64,000 nucleotides of DNA, taken from the NCBI RefSeq assembly GCF_028290625.1, contig NZ_JAQGJM010000019.1, positions 1 through 64,000 of the forward strand, in the 5' to 3' direction. Below are positions 10,591-19,714 of this stretch, one piece after another. This DNA comes from Devosia sp. Its GTDB lineage: Bacteria > Pseudomonadota > Alphaproteobacteria > Rhizobiales > Devosiaceae. The translations under genes and the position numbers were made by a program. Positions within the stretch are counted from its first letter, which is position 1; each line of letters starts with the position of its first letter. The notes below the pieces were generated by a model. The model was not told the origin of the DNA and ran no database searches. It worked only from the letters and a program-made list of their open reading frames with translations.

Positions 10591-11565
10591 ATGTCCGACT
10601 TTCTCCGCCTCGCCAGTCTCGACACTGTCCCGCAGTCTCTGCGTGGCGCCTATGTCGCCATCGGCAATTTCGACGGCTTCCATCGCGGCCATCAATCGGT
10701 GTTCGACCTGCTGCGCCGCCGCGCCGCCGAGGCGGGGGTGCCGGCCATCCTGCTCACCTTCGAGCCCCATCCGCGCGACGTCTTCGCCCCTAGCCCCTTC
10801 ATGTACCGGCTCACCGACGGCAACGCCAAAGCGCGCCTGGCCGAAGCGCTCGACCTCGACGGCATCGTCATCCTCAATTTTGACCGCGCCTTCTCCCAGA
10901 TCGAAGCCGAGGATTTCGTCTCCCGCTTCCTGGTTGATGCACTTGCCGTCACCGGCGTCATCGTCGGTGCCGATTTCCACTTCGGCCGCCAGCGCCGTGG
11001 CACCCCGACCTTCCTCGCCGCCGCCGGAGAGGCCCAAGGCTTTGCCGTCGAAGTCATCGATCTGCTCGATGAGGGCTCCGAGGTCATCTCCTCGTCGCGC
11101 ATCCGTGCCGCCCTGTCGGAGGGCGACATCGCCGCCGCCAATCGCCTGCTCGGCTATCACTGGTTCATGGAAGGCTGCGTCGTCAAAGGCGACCAGCGCG
11201 GCCGCGAGCTCGGCTATCCCACTGCCAACACCGTCACCCACGATAATTTCCAGCTCGCCCAAGGCGTCTATGCCGTCCGCGCCCGCCTCGGCGACCGCGT
11301 ATTCGACGGCGTCGCCGCCTATGGCAAGCCCATGTTTAACAACCAGCGCCCGCCCTTCGAGACGCATCTGTTCGACTTCTCCGAGGACATTTACGGCCAA
11401 ACTATCGTGGTCTGCCTGATCGAGCACATCCGCGGCCAGGAAGTCTTCTCCGGCCTCGACGAGCTGATCTCCGCCATGAATCGCGACAGCAACAAGGCCC
11501 GCAAAATTTTGGCCGAGGCCAAGCCGTTGAGCGAGCTGGACAAACGGCTGGGGTTTTTCGGGTAG
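10591..11565 (+). CDS. ribF: Bifunctional riboflavin kinase / FAD synthetase
   Basis: A 324-residue cytosolic enzyme that phosphorylates riboflavin to FMN and adenylates FMN to FAD. The N-terminal nucleotidyltransferase domain has GNFDGFHRGH (residues 25-34) and ISSSRIRAAL. The C-terminal kinase domain has the GRELGYPTANT motif and FGVY-like GVYAVRARLG. The length and both domains are normal. It is tightly linked to the HAD hydrolase gene upstream; a pair of palindromic repeats begins right after its stop codon. Confidence 0.96.
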   Translation: MSDFLRLASLDTVPQSLRGAYVAIGNFDGFHRGHQSVFDLLRRRAAEAGVPAILLTFEPHPRDVFAPSPFMYRLTDGNAKARLAEALDLDGIVILNFDRAFSQIEAEDFVSRFLVDALAVTGVIVGADFHFGRQRRGTPTFLAAAGEAQGFAVEVIDLLDEGSEVISSSRIRAALSEGDIAAANRLLGYHWFMEGCVVKGDQRGRELGYPTANTVTHDNFQLAQGVYAVRARLGDRVFDGVAAYGKPMFNNQRPPFETHLFDFSEDIYGQTIVVCLIEHIRGQEVFSGLDELISAMNRDSNKARKILAEAKPLSELDKRLGFFG

Positions 11566-11566
11566 G

Positions 11567-11705
11567 CCCCTCATCCGCCCTTAGGGCACCTTCTCCCACG
11601 AGGGGAGAAGGGGACGGAGCTGTGAGCTCTCAGTCGTCACCCCTCGCCCCTTGTGGGAGAGGGACAGCTTGCGACGCGTTCAGCGGAGCAAGCAGGGTGA
11701 GGGGT
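11567..11705. repeat. Paired palindromic repeats (families A and A') between ribF and ileS
   Basis: Unit A (11567-11613) reads CCCCTCATCCGCCC then TAGGGCACCTTCTCCCAC and ends GGGGAGAAGGGG. Unit A' (11637-11705) starts TCACCCCTCGCCCC, contains GGGAGAGGGACAG and GCGTTCAGC and ends CAGGGTGAGGGG. The two lie head to head, as at 2645-2776 and 59584-59734. They fill most of the ribF-ileS gap and could act as a terminator or a transcript-stability element. Confidence 0.85.
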
Positions 11706-11785
11706 TTGCTCCCAACCAAACCCTTTGCCCCATCGCCCCCACCTTGCTACAACCCCCGCAAATCTCCCCAACCGATTGCCGTTCC

Positions 11786-14755
11786 ATGACCGATACTGCT
11801 GCGGGCGCCACCGAAACCGATTATTCGTCGACGCTCTTCCTGCCCGAGACCGAATTCCCCATGCGCGCCGGCCTGCCCGATCGCGAGCCGGGCTGGCTCA
11901 AGCGCTGGGAAGATATGGACATCTATAAGCTGCAGCGCGAGCAGGCGCAGGATCGTCCGCTGTTCACACTGCACGATGGCCCTCCCTACGCCAACGGCAA
12001 TATCCATATCGGCCACGCGCTCAACAAGACGCTGAAGGACATTGTCTCCCGCTCGATGCAGATGCTCGGCTTCAACTCCGCCTACGTGCCGGGCTGGGAT
12101 TGCCATGGCCTGCCCATCGAATGGAAGATCGAGGAACAGTACCGCGCCAAGGGCCGCGACAAGAACGAAGTCCCCATCAATGAATTCCGCGCCGAATGCC
12201 GCGCCTTCGCCACCCAGTGGGTGAATGTGCAGCGCGAGGAATTCAAGCGCCTCGGCATCCTGGGCGAATGGGACAACCCCTACCTGACCATGAGCTTCGA
12301 CGCCGAAGCCCAGATCGCCCGCGAACTGATGAAGGTGTCCACCTCCGGCCAGCTCTATCGCGGCAGCAAGCCGGTGATGTGGTCGGTCGTCGAGCGCACC
12401 GCTTTGGCCGAAGCCGAAATCGAATATGCCGATTACGAGAGCGACACCATCTGGGTGAAGTTCCCCATCCTGGGCGCATCATCGGAAGTGCAAGGCGGTG
12501 ACTTCGTCGCCAGCGCCCAGCTCACCCGCGATCTGGCCGATGCCTCCGTGGTCATCTGGACCACCACCCCCTGGACCATCCCCGCCAACCGCGCCATCAG
12601 CTTCTCGTCAAAAATCGCCTATGGCCTCTATGAGGTCACCCAGGCGCCCGAAGGCAATTGGGCCGCGACCGGCGAAAAATATGTTTTGGCCGACAAGCTC
12701 GCTGCGGAGGTCCTCGCCAAGGGCAAGGTCGAGGCCTTCACCCGCCTGCGCGACGTCAACCCCGCCGATATCACCGCCTGCGCCCATCCACTGCGCGGCC
12801 TCGATGGCGGCTACGAATTCAAGGTGCCGCTGCTCGATGGCGAGCACGTCACCGATGATGCCGGCACCGGCTTCGTCCACACCGCCCCCGGTCACGGCCT
12901 CGATGACTTCGAGATCTGGATGAATTCCGGCCGCCTGCTGCTGGAACGCGGCATCGACACCACCATCCCCTACGTGGTGGACGATGGCGGCTTCTACACC
13001 AAGGACGCCCCCGGCTTCGACGGCGCCCGCGTCATCGATGACTCGGGCAAAAAGGGCGACGCCAATAACCGCGTCATCGCCGCCCTGGCCGAGCGCCACG
13101 CCATGCTCGCCCGCGGCCGCGTTAAGCACTCCTATCCCCATTCCTGGCGCTCCAAGAAGCCGGTGATCTACCGCAACACGCCGCAATGGTTCGTCTATAT
13201 GGACCGCGATATCGCCGGCGCCGCGGGCGATACCCTGCGCACCCGCGCGCTCAACGCCATCGATGCAACCAAATTCTACCCCGCCGCCGGCCAGAACCGC
13301 CTGCGTGCCATGATCGCTGACCGCCCCGATTGGGTGCTCTCCCGCCAGCGCGCCTGGGGTGTGCCGATCACCGTCTTCGTCAACAAGACCACCGGCGAAA
13401 TCCTCAAGGACGAAACCGTCAATCACCGTATCGCCGACGCCTTCGAGGAAGAGGGCGCCGATGCCTGGTACGCCGCTGGCGCCGCCGAACGCTTCCTCGG
13501 CACGAACCACGCTGTCGCCGATTACGAGATGGTCACCGACATCCTCGACGTCTGGTTCGACTCGGGGTCGACCCACGCCTTCGTGCTGCGCAACAAGCAG
13601 AAGTGGCCGCACCTGAAGTTCCCGGCTTCGATGTATCTCGAAGGCTCGGACCAGCATCGCGGCTGGTTCCACTCGTCCCTGCTCGAGTCTTGCGCGACCA
13701 ATGGCTACGCGCCCTATGCGAGCGTGCTCACCCATGGCTTCACCATGGATGGCGAAGGCAAGAAGATGAGCAAATCGCTGGGCAACACCGTCGCCCCGCA
13801 GGACATCATCAAGCAATACGGCGCCGATATCCTGCGTCTCTGGGTGGCCTCGTCGGACTATTCCGAGGACCTGCGCCTCGGCAAGGAAATCATCCAGACC
13901 ACGGTCGACTCATATCGCAAGCTGCGCAACACCCTGCGCTGGCTGTTGGGCAATCTCGCCCATTACCAGCCCGCCGACGTTGTCGATTTCGCCGACATGC
14001 CCGAGCTGGAGCAGTTGATGCTGCACCGCCTGGCCCAGCTCGATGAGCAGGTCCGTGGCGCCTACAAGGAATACGACTACCGCCGCGTCGTCTCGCTGCT
14101 CACCAATTTCATGAACATCGAACTCTCGGCCTTCTACTTCGATATCCGCAAGGACGCGCTCTATTGCGACCCGATCTCGTCGGTGAAGCGCCGCGCCTCG
14201 CTGACGGTGCTCAATCACCTGTTCGATTGCCTCACCGCCTGGCTCGCCCCCATCCTGGTTTTCACCATGGAAGAGGTTTGGCTCGAACGGCACCCCGGCG
14301 CCGATAGCTCGGTCCACCTACGCCTGTTCCCCGAAGTGCCCGCCGAATGGCTGAACGACGGCTTGGCGGAAAAGTGGGCGAAAATCCGCACTGTCCGCCG
14401 CGTGGTCACTGGCGCGCTGGAAGTCGAGCGCCGTGAAAAGCGCATCGGCTCCTCGCTCGAAGCCGCCCCGCGCGTCTTCATCACCGATGAAGACCTGCTG
14501 ACGGCCCTCGCTGGCGAGGACCTGGCAGAAATCGCCATCACCTCGGCCATCGAGATCGGCAATGCCGACGCGCCGGATACTGCCTTCCGCCTCGACGACG
14601 TCCCCGGCGTCGCCGTGGTCTCGGCATTGGCTGAAGGCACCCGCTGCGCCCGCTCCTGGCGCATCCAGCCCGATGTCGGCTCCGACCCCGAATACCCCGA
14701 TGTCACCCCGCGTGACGCCCAGGCGCTGCGCGAACGTGCATCGGCGGGGCTCTAG
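11786..14755 (+). CDS. ileS: Isoleucyl-tRNA synthetase
   Basis: A 989-residue class I aminoacyl-tRNA synthetase that charges tRNA-Ile and edits Val. It has the HIGH motif (residues 74-77, in [12 protein letters not shown]), the CP1 editing domain with [12 protein letters not shown], and KMSKS (660-664, in [10 protein letters not shown]). The anticodon-binding region follows. The start at ATG 11786 ([10 protein letters not shown]) gives a normal length; the in-frame stretch upstream is repeat sequence. lspA starts 2 bp after the stop, a common arrangement. Confidence 0.97.
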   Translation: MTDTAAGATETDYSSTLFLPETEFPMRAGLPDREPGWLKRWEDMDIYKLQREQAQDRPLFTLHDGPPYANGNIHIGHALNKTLKDIVSRSMQMLGFNSAYVPGWDCHGLPIEWKIEEQYRAKGRDKNEVPINEFRAECRAFATQWVNVQREEFKRLGILGEWDNPYLTMSFDAEAQIARELMKVSTSGQLYRGSKPVMWSVVERTALAEAEIEYADYESDTIWVKFPILGASSEVQGGDFVASAQLTRDLADASVVIWTTTPWTIPANRAISFSSKIAYGLYEVTQAPEGNWAATGEKYVLADKLAAEVLAKGKVEAFTRLRDVNPADITACAHPLRGLDGGYEFKVPLLDGEHVTDDAGTGFVHTAPGHGLDDFEIWMNSGRLLLERGIDTTIPYVVDDGGFYTKDAPGFDGARVIDDSGKKGDANNRVIAALAERHAMLARGRVKHSYPHSWRSKKPVIYRNTPQWFVYMDRDIAGAAGDTLRTRALNAIDATKFYPAAGQNRLRAMIADRPDWVLSRQRAWGVPITVFVNKTTGEILKDETVNHRIADAFEEEGADAWYAAGAAERFLGTNHAVADYEMVTDILDVWFDSGSTHAFVLRNKQKWPHLKFPASMYLEGSDQHRGWFHSSLLESCATNGYAPYASVLTHGFTMDGEGKKMSKSLGNTVAPQDIIKQYGADILRLWVASSDYSEDLRLGKEIIQTTVDSYRKLRNTLRWLLGNLAHYQPADVVDFADMPELEQLMLHRLAQLDEQVRGAYKEYDYRRVVSLLTNFMNIELSAFYFDIRKDALYCDPISSVKRRASLTVLNHLFDCLTAWLAPILVFTMEEVWLERHPGADSSVHLRLFPEVPAEWLNDGLAEKWAKIRTVRRVVTGALEVERREKRIGSSLEAAPRVFITDEDLLTALAGEDLAEIAITSAIEIGNADAPDTAFRLDDVPGVAVVSALAEGTRCARSWRIQPDVGSDPEYPDVTPRDAQALRERASAGL

Positions 14756-14757
14756 GC

Positions 14758-15315
14758 TTGAACGCGCTCAAGGCTCAGTCGGCGCTCCTCTCCATCATGG
14801 CCGCGATCCTCGCCTTCGGGCTGGACCGCGCCCATAAGGCCTTCGCCGTTTCCGCTGACTGTATCGCCGTTGGCGCTGCACCATGCGTTGACATTTTCAC
14901 CTCCTATTCCCCCCTGACGCTAACCAATTGGCGGGGCGGCGAAGTGGTGCGAGTGACCGATTTCTTCGATTACGTCCTGGTCTGGAATACCGGCATTTCC
15001 TATGGCCTCCTGACCGACCTGCCCAGTTGGGGCCTCGGCGTAATCATGCTCGTCGCCGTCGTCGCGCTCGCCATCTGGTGGGTGCGCGCCGACTCGTCCC
15101 TGATCCGGCTGGGCCTCGCCTTCTGCATTGGCGGGGCCTTATCCAATGGCCTTGATCGCCTGATTTACGGCGCCGTTGCCGACTTCTTCCATTTCCATCT
15201 CGGCGCCAATTCCTTCTATATTTTCAACGTCGCCGACATGGCCATCACCCTGGGCGTCATCCTCCTGCTGCTCGATTTGTTCGGCGTCGGCCGCGTCCGT
15301 CCCGCCAAAACCTGA
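14758..15315 (+). CDS. lspA: Lipoprotein signal peptidase (signal peptidase II)
   Basis: A 185-residue inner-membrane aspartyl protease that removes signal peptides from prolipoproteins. The two catalytic aspartates lie in SNGLDRL (D133) and FNVADMA (D160), and four membrane helices are evident. The extracellular stretch of about 40 residues after the first helix (VSADCIAVGAAPCVDIF) is longer than in many homologues. The start is TTG at 14758, directly after the ileS stop. A lipoprotein gene follows at 15432. Confidence 0.93.
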   Translation: MNALKAQSALLSIMAAILAFGLDRAHKAFAVSADCIAVGAAPCVDIFTSYSPLTLTNWRGGEVVRVTDFFDYVLVWNTGISYGLLTDLPSWGLGVIMLVAVVALAIWWVRADSSLIRLGLAFCIGGALSNGLDRLIYGAVADFFHFHLGANSFYIFNVADMAITLGVILLLLDLFGVGRVRPAKT

Positions 15316-15431
15316 GCCGCTAACCCAGTGTGAACGCATTGCTGCCAGAATCTGGCCTTAGCTGCTGTGATGCGCTATAAGCGCGCCAACAACCGAAGTC
15401 GCCGCGGCTCGCCGCTCTTGAAGGACGTTTC

Positions 15432-16115
15432 ATGCATATTGGATTGACCCGGGCGGGCCTTTTCTCCCTTGGCCTCTTGCTGATGGCAGGCCTTGCCGGC
15501 TGCACGACGGCCGAAGGCACCAATGCGATGACCGATTTCGGCACCTTCGAGCGCGAAGTCATGACCTCGACCGCCCGCGGCGTAGGCCTTATCCCGGGTG
15601 AAGCGCCCAAGGCCGACCTGACCCAGGCGCGCGCTCCGCTGGTGCTGCCGCGCGATGCCAACCAGTTGCCGGCCCCAACGGTCGCCGTGGCCGACCAATT
15701 GCCGGTCGACAGCAACGCGGTGCAGATCGACGCCTCCAATTTGACCGAGGCCGACCTGTCCCGCCTGCGCAATGCCCGCGTCGTCGACATGCAGACCATT
15801 GCCGGCCGCCCGCTGACCGAAGCCGAAGCCAAGCAGCTCACCGCCCGAATGAGGGCCGCCAATGTGGGTATCACCGGCAACGCCAAGCGCCCGATCTACA
15901 TGCCCCCGGCCGATTATTTCACCCGCGTCGGCGATGCCGACCTGGTGTGCCGCGCCCCCAATGGTGCTATCGTGGCGCTCAACGATGCGGCTTGCCCCGA
16001 AGACGTGCGCAAGGCCATCAAGGCCGCGATGTCGCGTCCGGTCAATGGCGTCACCGCTCCGGTTAGCGAAGGCATGCTTGGCGAATTCGGCGATAGCACC
16101 AGCACGAATAACTAG
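15432..16115 (+). CDS. Predicted lipoprotein of unknown function
   Basis: A 227-residue protein with a classical lipoprotein signal: a hydrophobic stretch ending in the lipobox LAGC, with C24 as the lipidated residue. The mature part is Pro/Ala-rich at first and then has a compact region (about 115-215) with two cysteines. No family was recognised with certainty. It lies 116 bp downstream of lspA, a position often taken by envelope lipoproteins in alphaproteobacteria. It is followed by a clear terminator. Confidence 0.75.
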   Translation: MHIGLTRAGLFSLGLLLMAGLAGCTTAEGTNAMTDFGTFEREVMTSTARGVGLIPGEAPKADLTQARAPLVLPRDANQLPAPTVAVADQLPVDSNAVQIDASNLTEADLSRLRNARVVDMQTIAGRPLTEAEAKQLTARMRAANVGITGNAKRPIYMPPADYFTRVGDADLVCRAPNGAIVALNDAACPEDVRKAIKAAMSRPVNGVTAPVSEGMLGEFGDSTSTNN

Positions 16116-16140
16116 CTGCCTCCACAATTCACGAATACAT

Positions 16141-16172
16141 CGCCCCGCTTCATGCGGGGCGATTTCCTTTTC
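16141..16172 (+). terminator. Rho-independent terminator after the lipoprotein gene
   Basis: A perfect 8-bp stem CGCCCCGC-TTCAT-GCGGGGCG (16141-16161) is followed by the T-rich run ATTTCCTTTT. It closes the ileS-lspA-lipoprotein unit 25 bp after the lipoprotein stop codon. Confidence 0.85.
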
Positions 16173-16214
16173 CGCGCCGCCCATCCGGGTCCCGCATGAC
16201 ATGAAAGCTGCCCC

Positions 16215-18347
16215 ATGACCGACCAGTCCGCCGTACCAGACACCGGCGATCGCCTCGCCAAGGTCATCGCCCGCTCCGGGCTCTGCTCCCGCCGCGACGC
16301 CGAAACCTGGATCACCGAGGGCCGCGTCGTGGTCAACGGCAAGAAGGTCATCACCCCCGCCTTCAACGTCACCGCGCGTGATAAGATCATGGTCGACGGC
16401 GCCCCCCTGGCCGCCCGCCAGGGCACTCGCGTCTGGCTCTACCACAAGCCTGCGGGCCTCGTGGTTACCGAGAAGGACCCCGAAGGTCGCGACACCATTT
16501 TCGAGGCCCTCGAAACTCATGGCCTGCCGCGCGTCGTCACCGTTGGCCGCCTCGATATCAATACCGAAGGCCTGATCCTGCTGACCAATGACGGTGGCCT
16601 CAAGCGCGTGCTCGAATTGCCCGCTACCGGCTGGCTGCGCCGCTATCGCGTCCGCGCACATGGCAGCGTCACTCAGGCCGCGCTCGACCGCCTTAAAGAC
16701 GGTATCGAGATCGACGGTATCAAATACGGCTCCATCGAAGCCACGCTGGAACGCGACCAGGGCTCCAATGTCTGGCTGATCATGGCGCTGCGCGAAGGCA
16801 AGAACCGCGAGGTCAAGAACGTCCTCGGCGCCCTCGGCCTCGAAGTGAACCGCCTGATCCGCGTCTCTTATGGCCCGTTCCAGCTCGGCGATATTCCGGT
16901 CGGCGGCATCGAAACCGTCAAGGCCTCGACCCTGCGCGACCAGCTCGGCAAGAAGCTCGCCGACGCCGCCGATGTTGATTTCGACAGCGAAATGCCCGAG
17001 TCCAACGCCCTGGTCGGCAAGCCGACGCGCGACCGCCTGACCGGTCGCGGCACCAATACCGTCGAAATCGCCCGCCAGCGTTTCCGTTTCACCGACCACG
17101 CTGAAAAGACCGAGGAAGAGACGCGCGCCGAACGGCCGCGCCAGGATCGTCCCGGCCGTTTCGATAGCAAGCGCCCAGCGCCCAAGAAATTTGATGATCG
17201 TGCCGAAGAAGAAATGGCGCCGCCCCGCCGCATCATTTTCGATGATGGGCGTGAGGAGGAATTCGTGCAGAAACGTTCCGGCAAAGGCACAACCTGGCGC
17301 GATCCCGACGATCAGCCCGCCCGCACCTTCGGCCAGCGTCCCGATCGCCCGGCCAAGCCCGCCCGTGCCCCGCGCGCCGAAGGCGCTTCGCGTCCGGCCC
17401 GCTCCGATGGCCCAGCCCGCCCGAGCCGCGATACTGCCGGCAAGCCGCGCGGCGACTTCAAGGGTCCCAAGCGCGAGTTCGGCGATCGTCCGGCGCGCCC
17501 GACCAGCAAGGCCGTTTCAGGGCGCGTCGCCGCCTCCAAGTCCTATGGCGAACGCCCTCGCACCGCACGTCCCGAGGGTGCGGATCGTCCCAAGCGCGAT
17601 TTCGACGCGCCACGCGGCGCTCGCCCGACCGGCGCCGCCGGCCGTCCCGATCGCGCCTTCACCGGCACCCCGCGCGGTCCCCGTCGCGGCGATGCCGAGG
17701 CCCAGCGCCTGTCGCGCGATTACGCGCCCCGCACGCGCCCTGACAATGAGCGCCCCGGCGCCGAAGGCCCCAAGCGCGCCTATGCGCCACGCACCCGTCC
17801 GGACAATGAACGCGGCGGCAATGACCGCCCGGCCCGTGATTACGCGCCGCGCACCCGTCCCGATAGCGAACGCGGCGTAGGCGCTCGTGCTACCCCCACT
17901 CGTCCCGGCCGCAACTTTTCGGAAAAGCCAAAGTCGTTCCGCCCCGATGACGGCCGTCCGCAGCGCAGCGAACGCCCTGAAGGGGATCGCCCGGCGCGCA
18001 GCTATTCCGACAAGGCCAGCCGCCCCGGCCGCGATGCGCTAGGCCTTGAATCCAAGACCTACGGCAAGCCGAAATCGCGTCCCGACGGCAAGCCTTATCC
18101 CAAGCGCGACGGCGCTGCCCCCGCCCGTGGCCCCAAGCCCGGCGGCTTCGGCAAGCCCGCCTTCGGTGGTGGTCGTCCCGCCGGTGGCGCTGGCCGTCCT
18201 GCTGGCGGTGCCGGTCGTCCCGCCTTCGGTGGCGGTCGCCCCTCGGGCGGCGGTCGCCCCTCGGGCGGCGGACGTCCTTCGGGCGGTGGTGGTCGCCCCA
18301 CGGGCAGTGCCGGCCGTCCTTCAGGCCCGCGTCGTCCCAAATCCTAG
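16215..18347 (+). CDS. Pseudouridine synthase (RsuA/RluB family) with a very long disordered tail
   Basis: A 710-residue protein, against about 250-300 for typical RluB/RsuA enzymes. An S4 RNA-binding domain (about 12-60) is followed by the synthase domain with the catalytic motif GRLDINTEGL (D114) and the LREGKNREVKNV block. It is expected to make a pseudouridine in rRNA, most likely in 23S rRNA. From about residue 290 the protein is Arg/Pro/Gly-rich and lacks hydrophobic core residues. This tail contains three near-copies of YAPRTRPDxERxG (about 500-555) and a GGGRPSGGGRPS tract (about 650-705). Its role, perhaps RNA binding, is inferred from composition only. Confidence 0.9.
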   Translation: MTDQSAVPDTGDRLAKVIARSGLCSRRDAETWITEGRVVVNGKKVITPAFNVTARDKIMVDGAPLAARQGTRVWLYHKPAGLVVTEKDPEGRDTIFEALETHGLPRVVTVGRLDINTEGLILLTNDGGLKRVLELPATGWLRRYRVRAHGSVTQAALDRLKDGIEIDGIKYGSIEATLERDQGSNVWLIMALREGKNREVKNVLGALGLEVNRLIRVSYGPFQLGDIPVGGIETVKASTLRDQLGKKLADAADVDFDSEMPESNALVGKPTRDRLTGRGTNTVEIARQRFRFTDHAEKTEEETRAERPRQDRPGRFDSKRPAPKKFDDRAEEEMAPPRRIIFDDGREEEFVQKRSGKGTTWRDPDDQPARTFGQRPDRPAKPARAPRAEGASRPARSDGPARPSRDTAGKPRGDFKGPKREFGDRPARPTSKAVSGRVAASKSYGERPRTARPEGADRPKRDFDAPRGARPTGAAGRPDRAFTGTPRGPRRGDAEAQRLSRDYAPRTRPDNERPGAEGPKRAYAPRTRPDNERGGNDRPARDYAPRTRPDSERGVGARATPTRPGRNFSEKPKSFRPDDGRPQRSERPEGDRPARSYSDKASRPGRDALGLESKTYGKPKSRPDGKPYPKRDGAAPARGPKPGGFGKPAFGGGRPAGGAGRPAGGAGRPAFGGGRPSGGGRPSGGGRPSGGGGRPTGSAGRPSGPRRPKS

Positions 18348-18381
18348 TCTCGACCTCTGCGCTGTAGGGCGCTGACCACGC

Positions 18382-18427
18382 AGTCGTCTCCCTCCCCCTT
18401 CGCGGGGAGGGATCAAGGGTGGGGGGA
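18382..18427 (+). repeat. Palindromic repeat, half of composite family B
   Basis: This unit reads GTCGTCTCCCTCCCCCTTCG, then CGGGGAGGGATC and AAGGGTGGGGG. It matches the first half of the roughly 130-bp composite at 62881-63010 and, in reverse, at 22503-22632. It lies in the gap before rsmD, just after the pseudouridine synthase. Confidence 0.8.
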
Positions 18428-18475
18428 GCCACATCCTCAAGCCCCAGAACTGACCACCCCCATCAAGGCCCCACC

Positions 18476-19039
18476 ATGCGCATCGTCGCCGGCAAATTTC
18501 GCGGTAAAACCCTGACCTCCCCGTCAGACGACAGTATCCGCCCCACCGCCGACCGCGTGCGCGAGAGCATGTTCAACATCCTCGCCTCCCGCCTTGGCCC
18601 TGTCTTCGATGGCGTCCGCGTGCTCGACCTGTTCGCCGGCACCGGCGCGCTGGGTCTCGAAGCCCTCTCGCGCGGCGCCGCCCATGTCACCTTCGTCGAT
18701 ATGGGCGCCGAAGCGCGCGGCCTGATCCGCGACCACATCGAGGCCTTCGGGGCAGGGGGCATCACCAAGCTGCTGCGCCGCGACGCCACTGACCTTGGCA
18801 CCCCCGGCTCGCTCAAACCCTTCGATCTGCTGTTTCTCGACCCTCCCTACGGCCAGGGCCTAGGCGAACGCGCCCTCACCAACCTCGCCCCCCAGGGCTG
18901 GCTCGCCCCCGGTGCCACCGTGGTCTTCGAGGAAAGCGCCGACGCCACCATCGAAATCCCGGCCGGTTTCACCCTCGACGACCGTCGCATCTACGGCGCC
19001 GCGGCCGTGCATTTCCTGACGTTTGGGGGCGAGGGGTAG
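18476..19039 (+). CDS. rsmD: 16S rRNA guanine(966)-N2-methyltransferase RsmD
   Basis: A 187-residue SAM-dependent rRNA methyltransferase. It begins MRIVAGKFRGKTL and has IRPTADRVRESMFNIL, the SAM-binding motif DLFAGTGALGLEALSRGA and the catalytic motif LDPPYG. All are diagnostic for RsmD. The ATG at 18476 gives the family start; the frame upstream of it is repeat sequence. It follows the pseudouridine synthase gene, so two rRNA modification enzymes are neighbours. Confidence 0.94.
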   Translation: MRIVAGKFRGKTLTSPSDDSIRPTADRVRESMFNILASRLGPVFDGVRVLDLFAGTGALGLEALSRGAAHVTFVDMGAEARGLIRDHIEAFGAGGITKLLRRDATDLGTPGSLKPFDLLFLDPPYGQGLGERALTNLAPQGWLAPGATVVFEESADATIEIPAGFTLDDRRIYGAAAVHFLTFGGEG

Positions 19040-19092
19040 AATATCGCCTCGGAACGTGGGGCCTTTCCGCAGTGGACGATGCTTCCCCACAC

Positions 19093-19184
19093 GTCCTTTC
19101 CGCGGGCTTGACCCGCGGGCCTCTCACCACCCCACCGTATTCAGTGCCGGCCGAGGGTGACTCGCGGGTCAAGCCCGCGGGAAG
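19093..19184. repeat. Inverted pair of palindromic repeats (family C)
   Basis: The unit TCCTTTCCGCGGGCTTGACC-CGCGGGCC and its near reverse complement (ACTCGCGGGTCAAGCCCGCG-GGAAG) lie about 45 bp apart. The same inverted pair is found at 56291-56373 and 58460-58554. It lies between the convergent rsmD and zur genes and may serve as a bidirectional terminator. Confidence 0.85.
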
Positions 19185-19226
19185 ATCGTGTGTGTGAGTA
19201 CAGTAGATTAGCGCAGGAACCTGCCC

Positions 19227-19661
19227 TCACGCCCCCGCACACGCTCCGCACTTCCCCCGGATCTCCATCGTCGTCCGCTCTACGACGAACGCGGTTCCGG
19301 CCGCCCATTCCCCCAGCCGATCCTCGATCACGCTGTCGGCAAATTCGTCGACCTTCCCGCATCCTTCGCAGATCGCAAATGCGATCAGCCCGCTGCGATG
19401 GCAATGCTCATCCGCACAGGCCACGAACGCATTCAGGCTCTCCAGCCGATGCACCAGCCCACGCTCCACCAGCTTATCCAGCGCCCGATACACCTGCAAC
19501 GGCGCCTTGAGCCCATCCTCGCGCAGCCGATCCAGAATATCGTAGGCGCTGAGAGGCGCGTCCGAATGCGCCAGCGCGCCCAGCACCAGCCCCTGGTTCT
19601 TGGTCAGGTCATCGGCCCACACATGATCGTGGCCCGCGTGGCTGTCATCCGAATGTGCCAT
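19227..19661 (-). CDS. zur: Zinc uptake regulator Zur (Fur family)
   Basis: A 144-residue Fur-family repressor. The winged helix shows APLSAYDILDRLREDGLKAP then QVYRALDKLVERGLVHRL; the dimerisation domain has two CxxC-type pairs (ICEGCGKVDEF and GKCGACAG), which hold a structural zinc. The start at ATG 19661 (MAHSDDSHAGHDHVW) is chosen over an upstream frame that overlaps the znuA end. As the last gene of a zinc ABC transporter operon it is best assigned as Zur rather than Fur; it should repress the operon when zinc is plentiful. Confidence 0.9.
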   Translation of the reverse strand: MAHSDDSHAGHDHVWADDLTKNQGLVLGALAHSDAPLSAYDILDRLREDGLKAPLQVYRALDKLVERGLVHRLESLNAFVACADEHCHRSGLIAFAICEGCGKVDEFADSVIEDRLGEWAAGTAFVVERTTMEIRGKCGACAGA

Positions 19662-19714
19662 TCTGTCCGCCTTTCCACCCGCCGCGCCTCGTAAGGCGCG
19701 GCGGCATTGCAATC

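Noticed and set aside
15375..17099. A 574-codon minus-strand frame over the lipoprotein and pseudouridine synthase genes
   Set aside because: Shadow of strongly coding plus-strand genes; composition is that of an antisense frame and no family was recognised.
18150..18345. Short GC-rich DNA repeats that might be read as a tandem-repeat or CRISPR-like array
   Set aside because: They are codons for the Gly/Arg/Pro tail of the pseudouridine synthase; unit lengths are irregular and there are no unique spacers.
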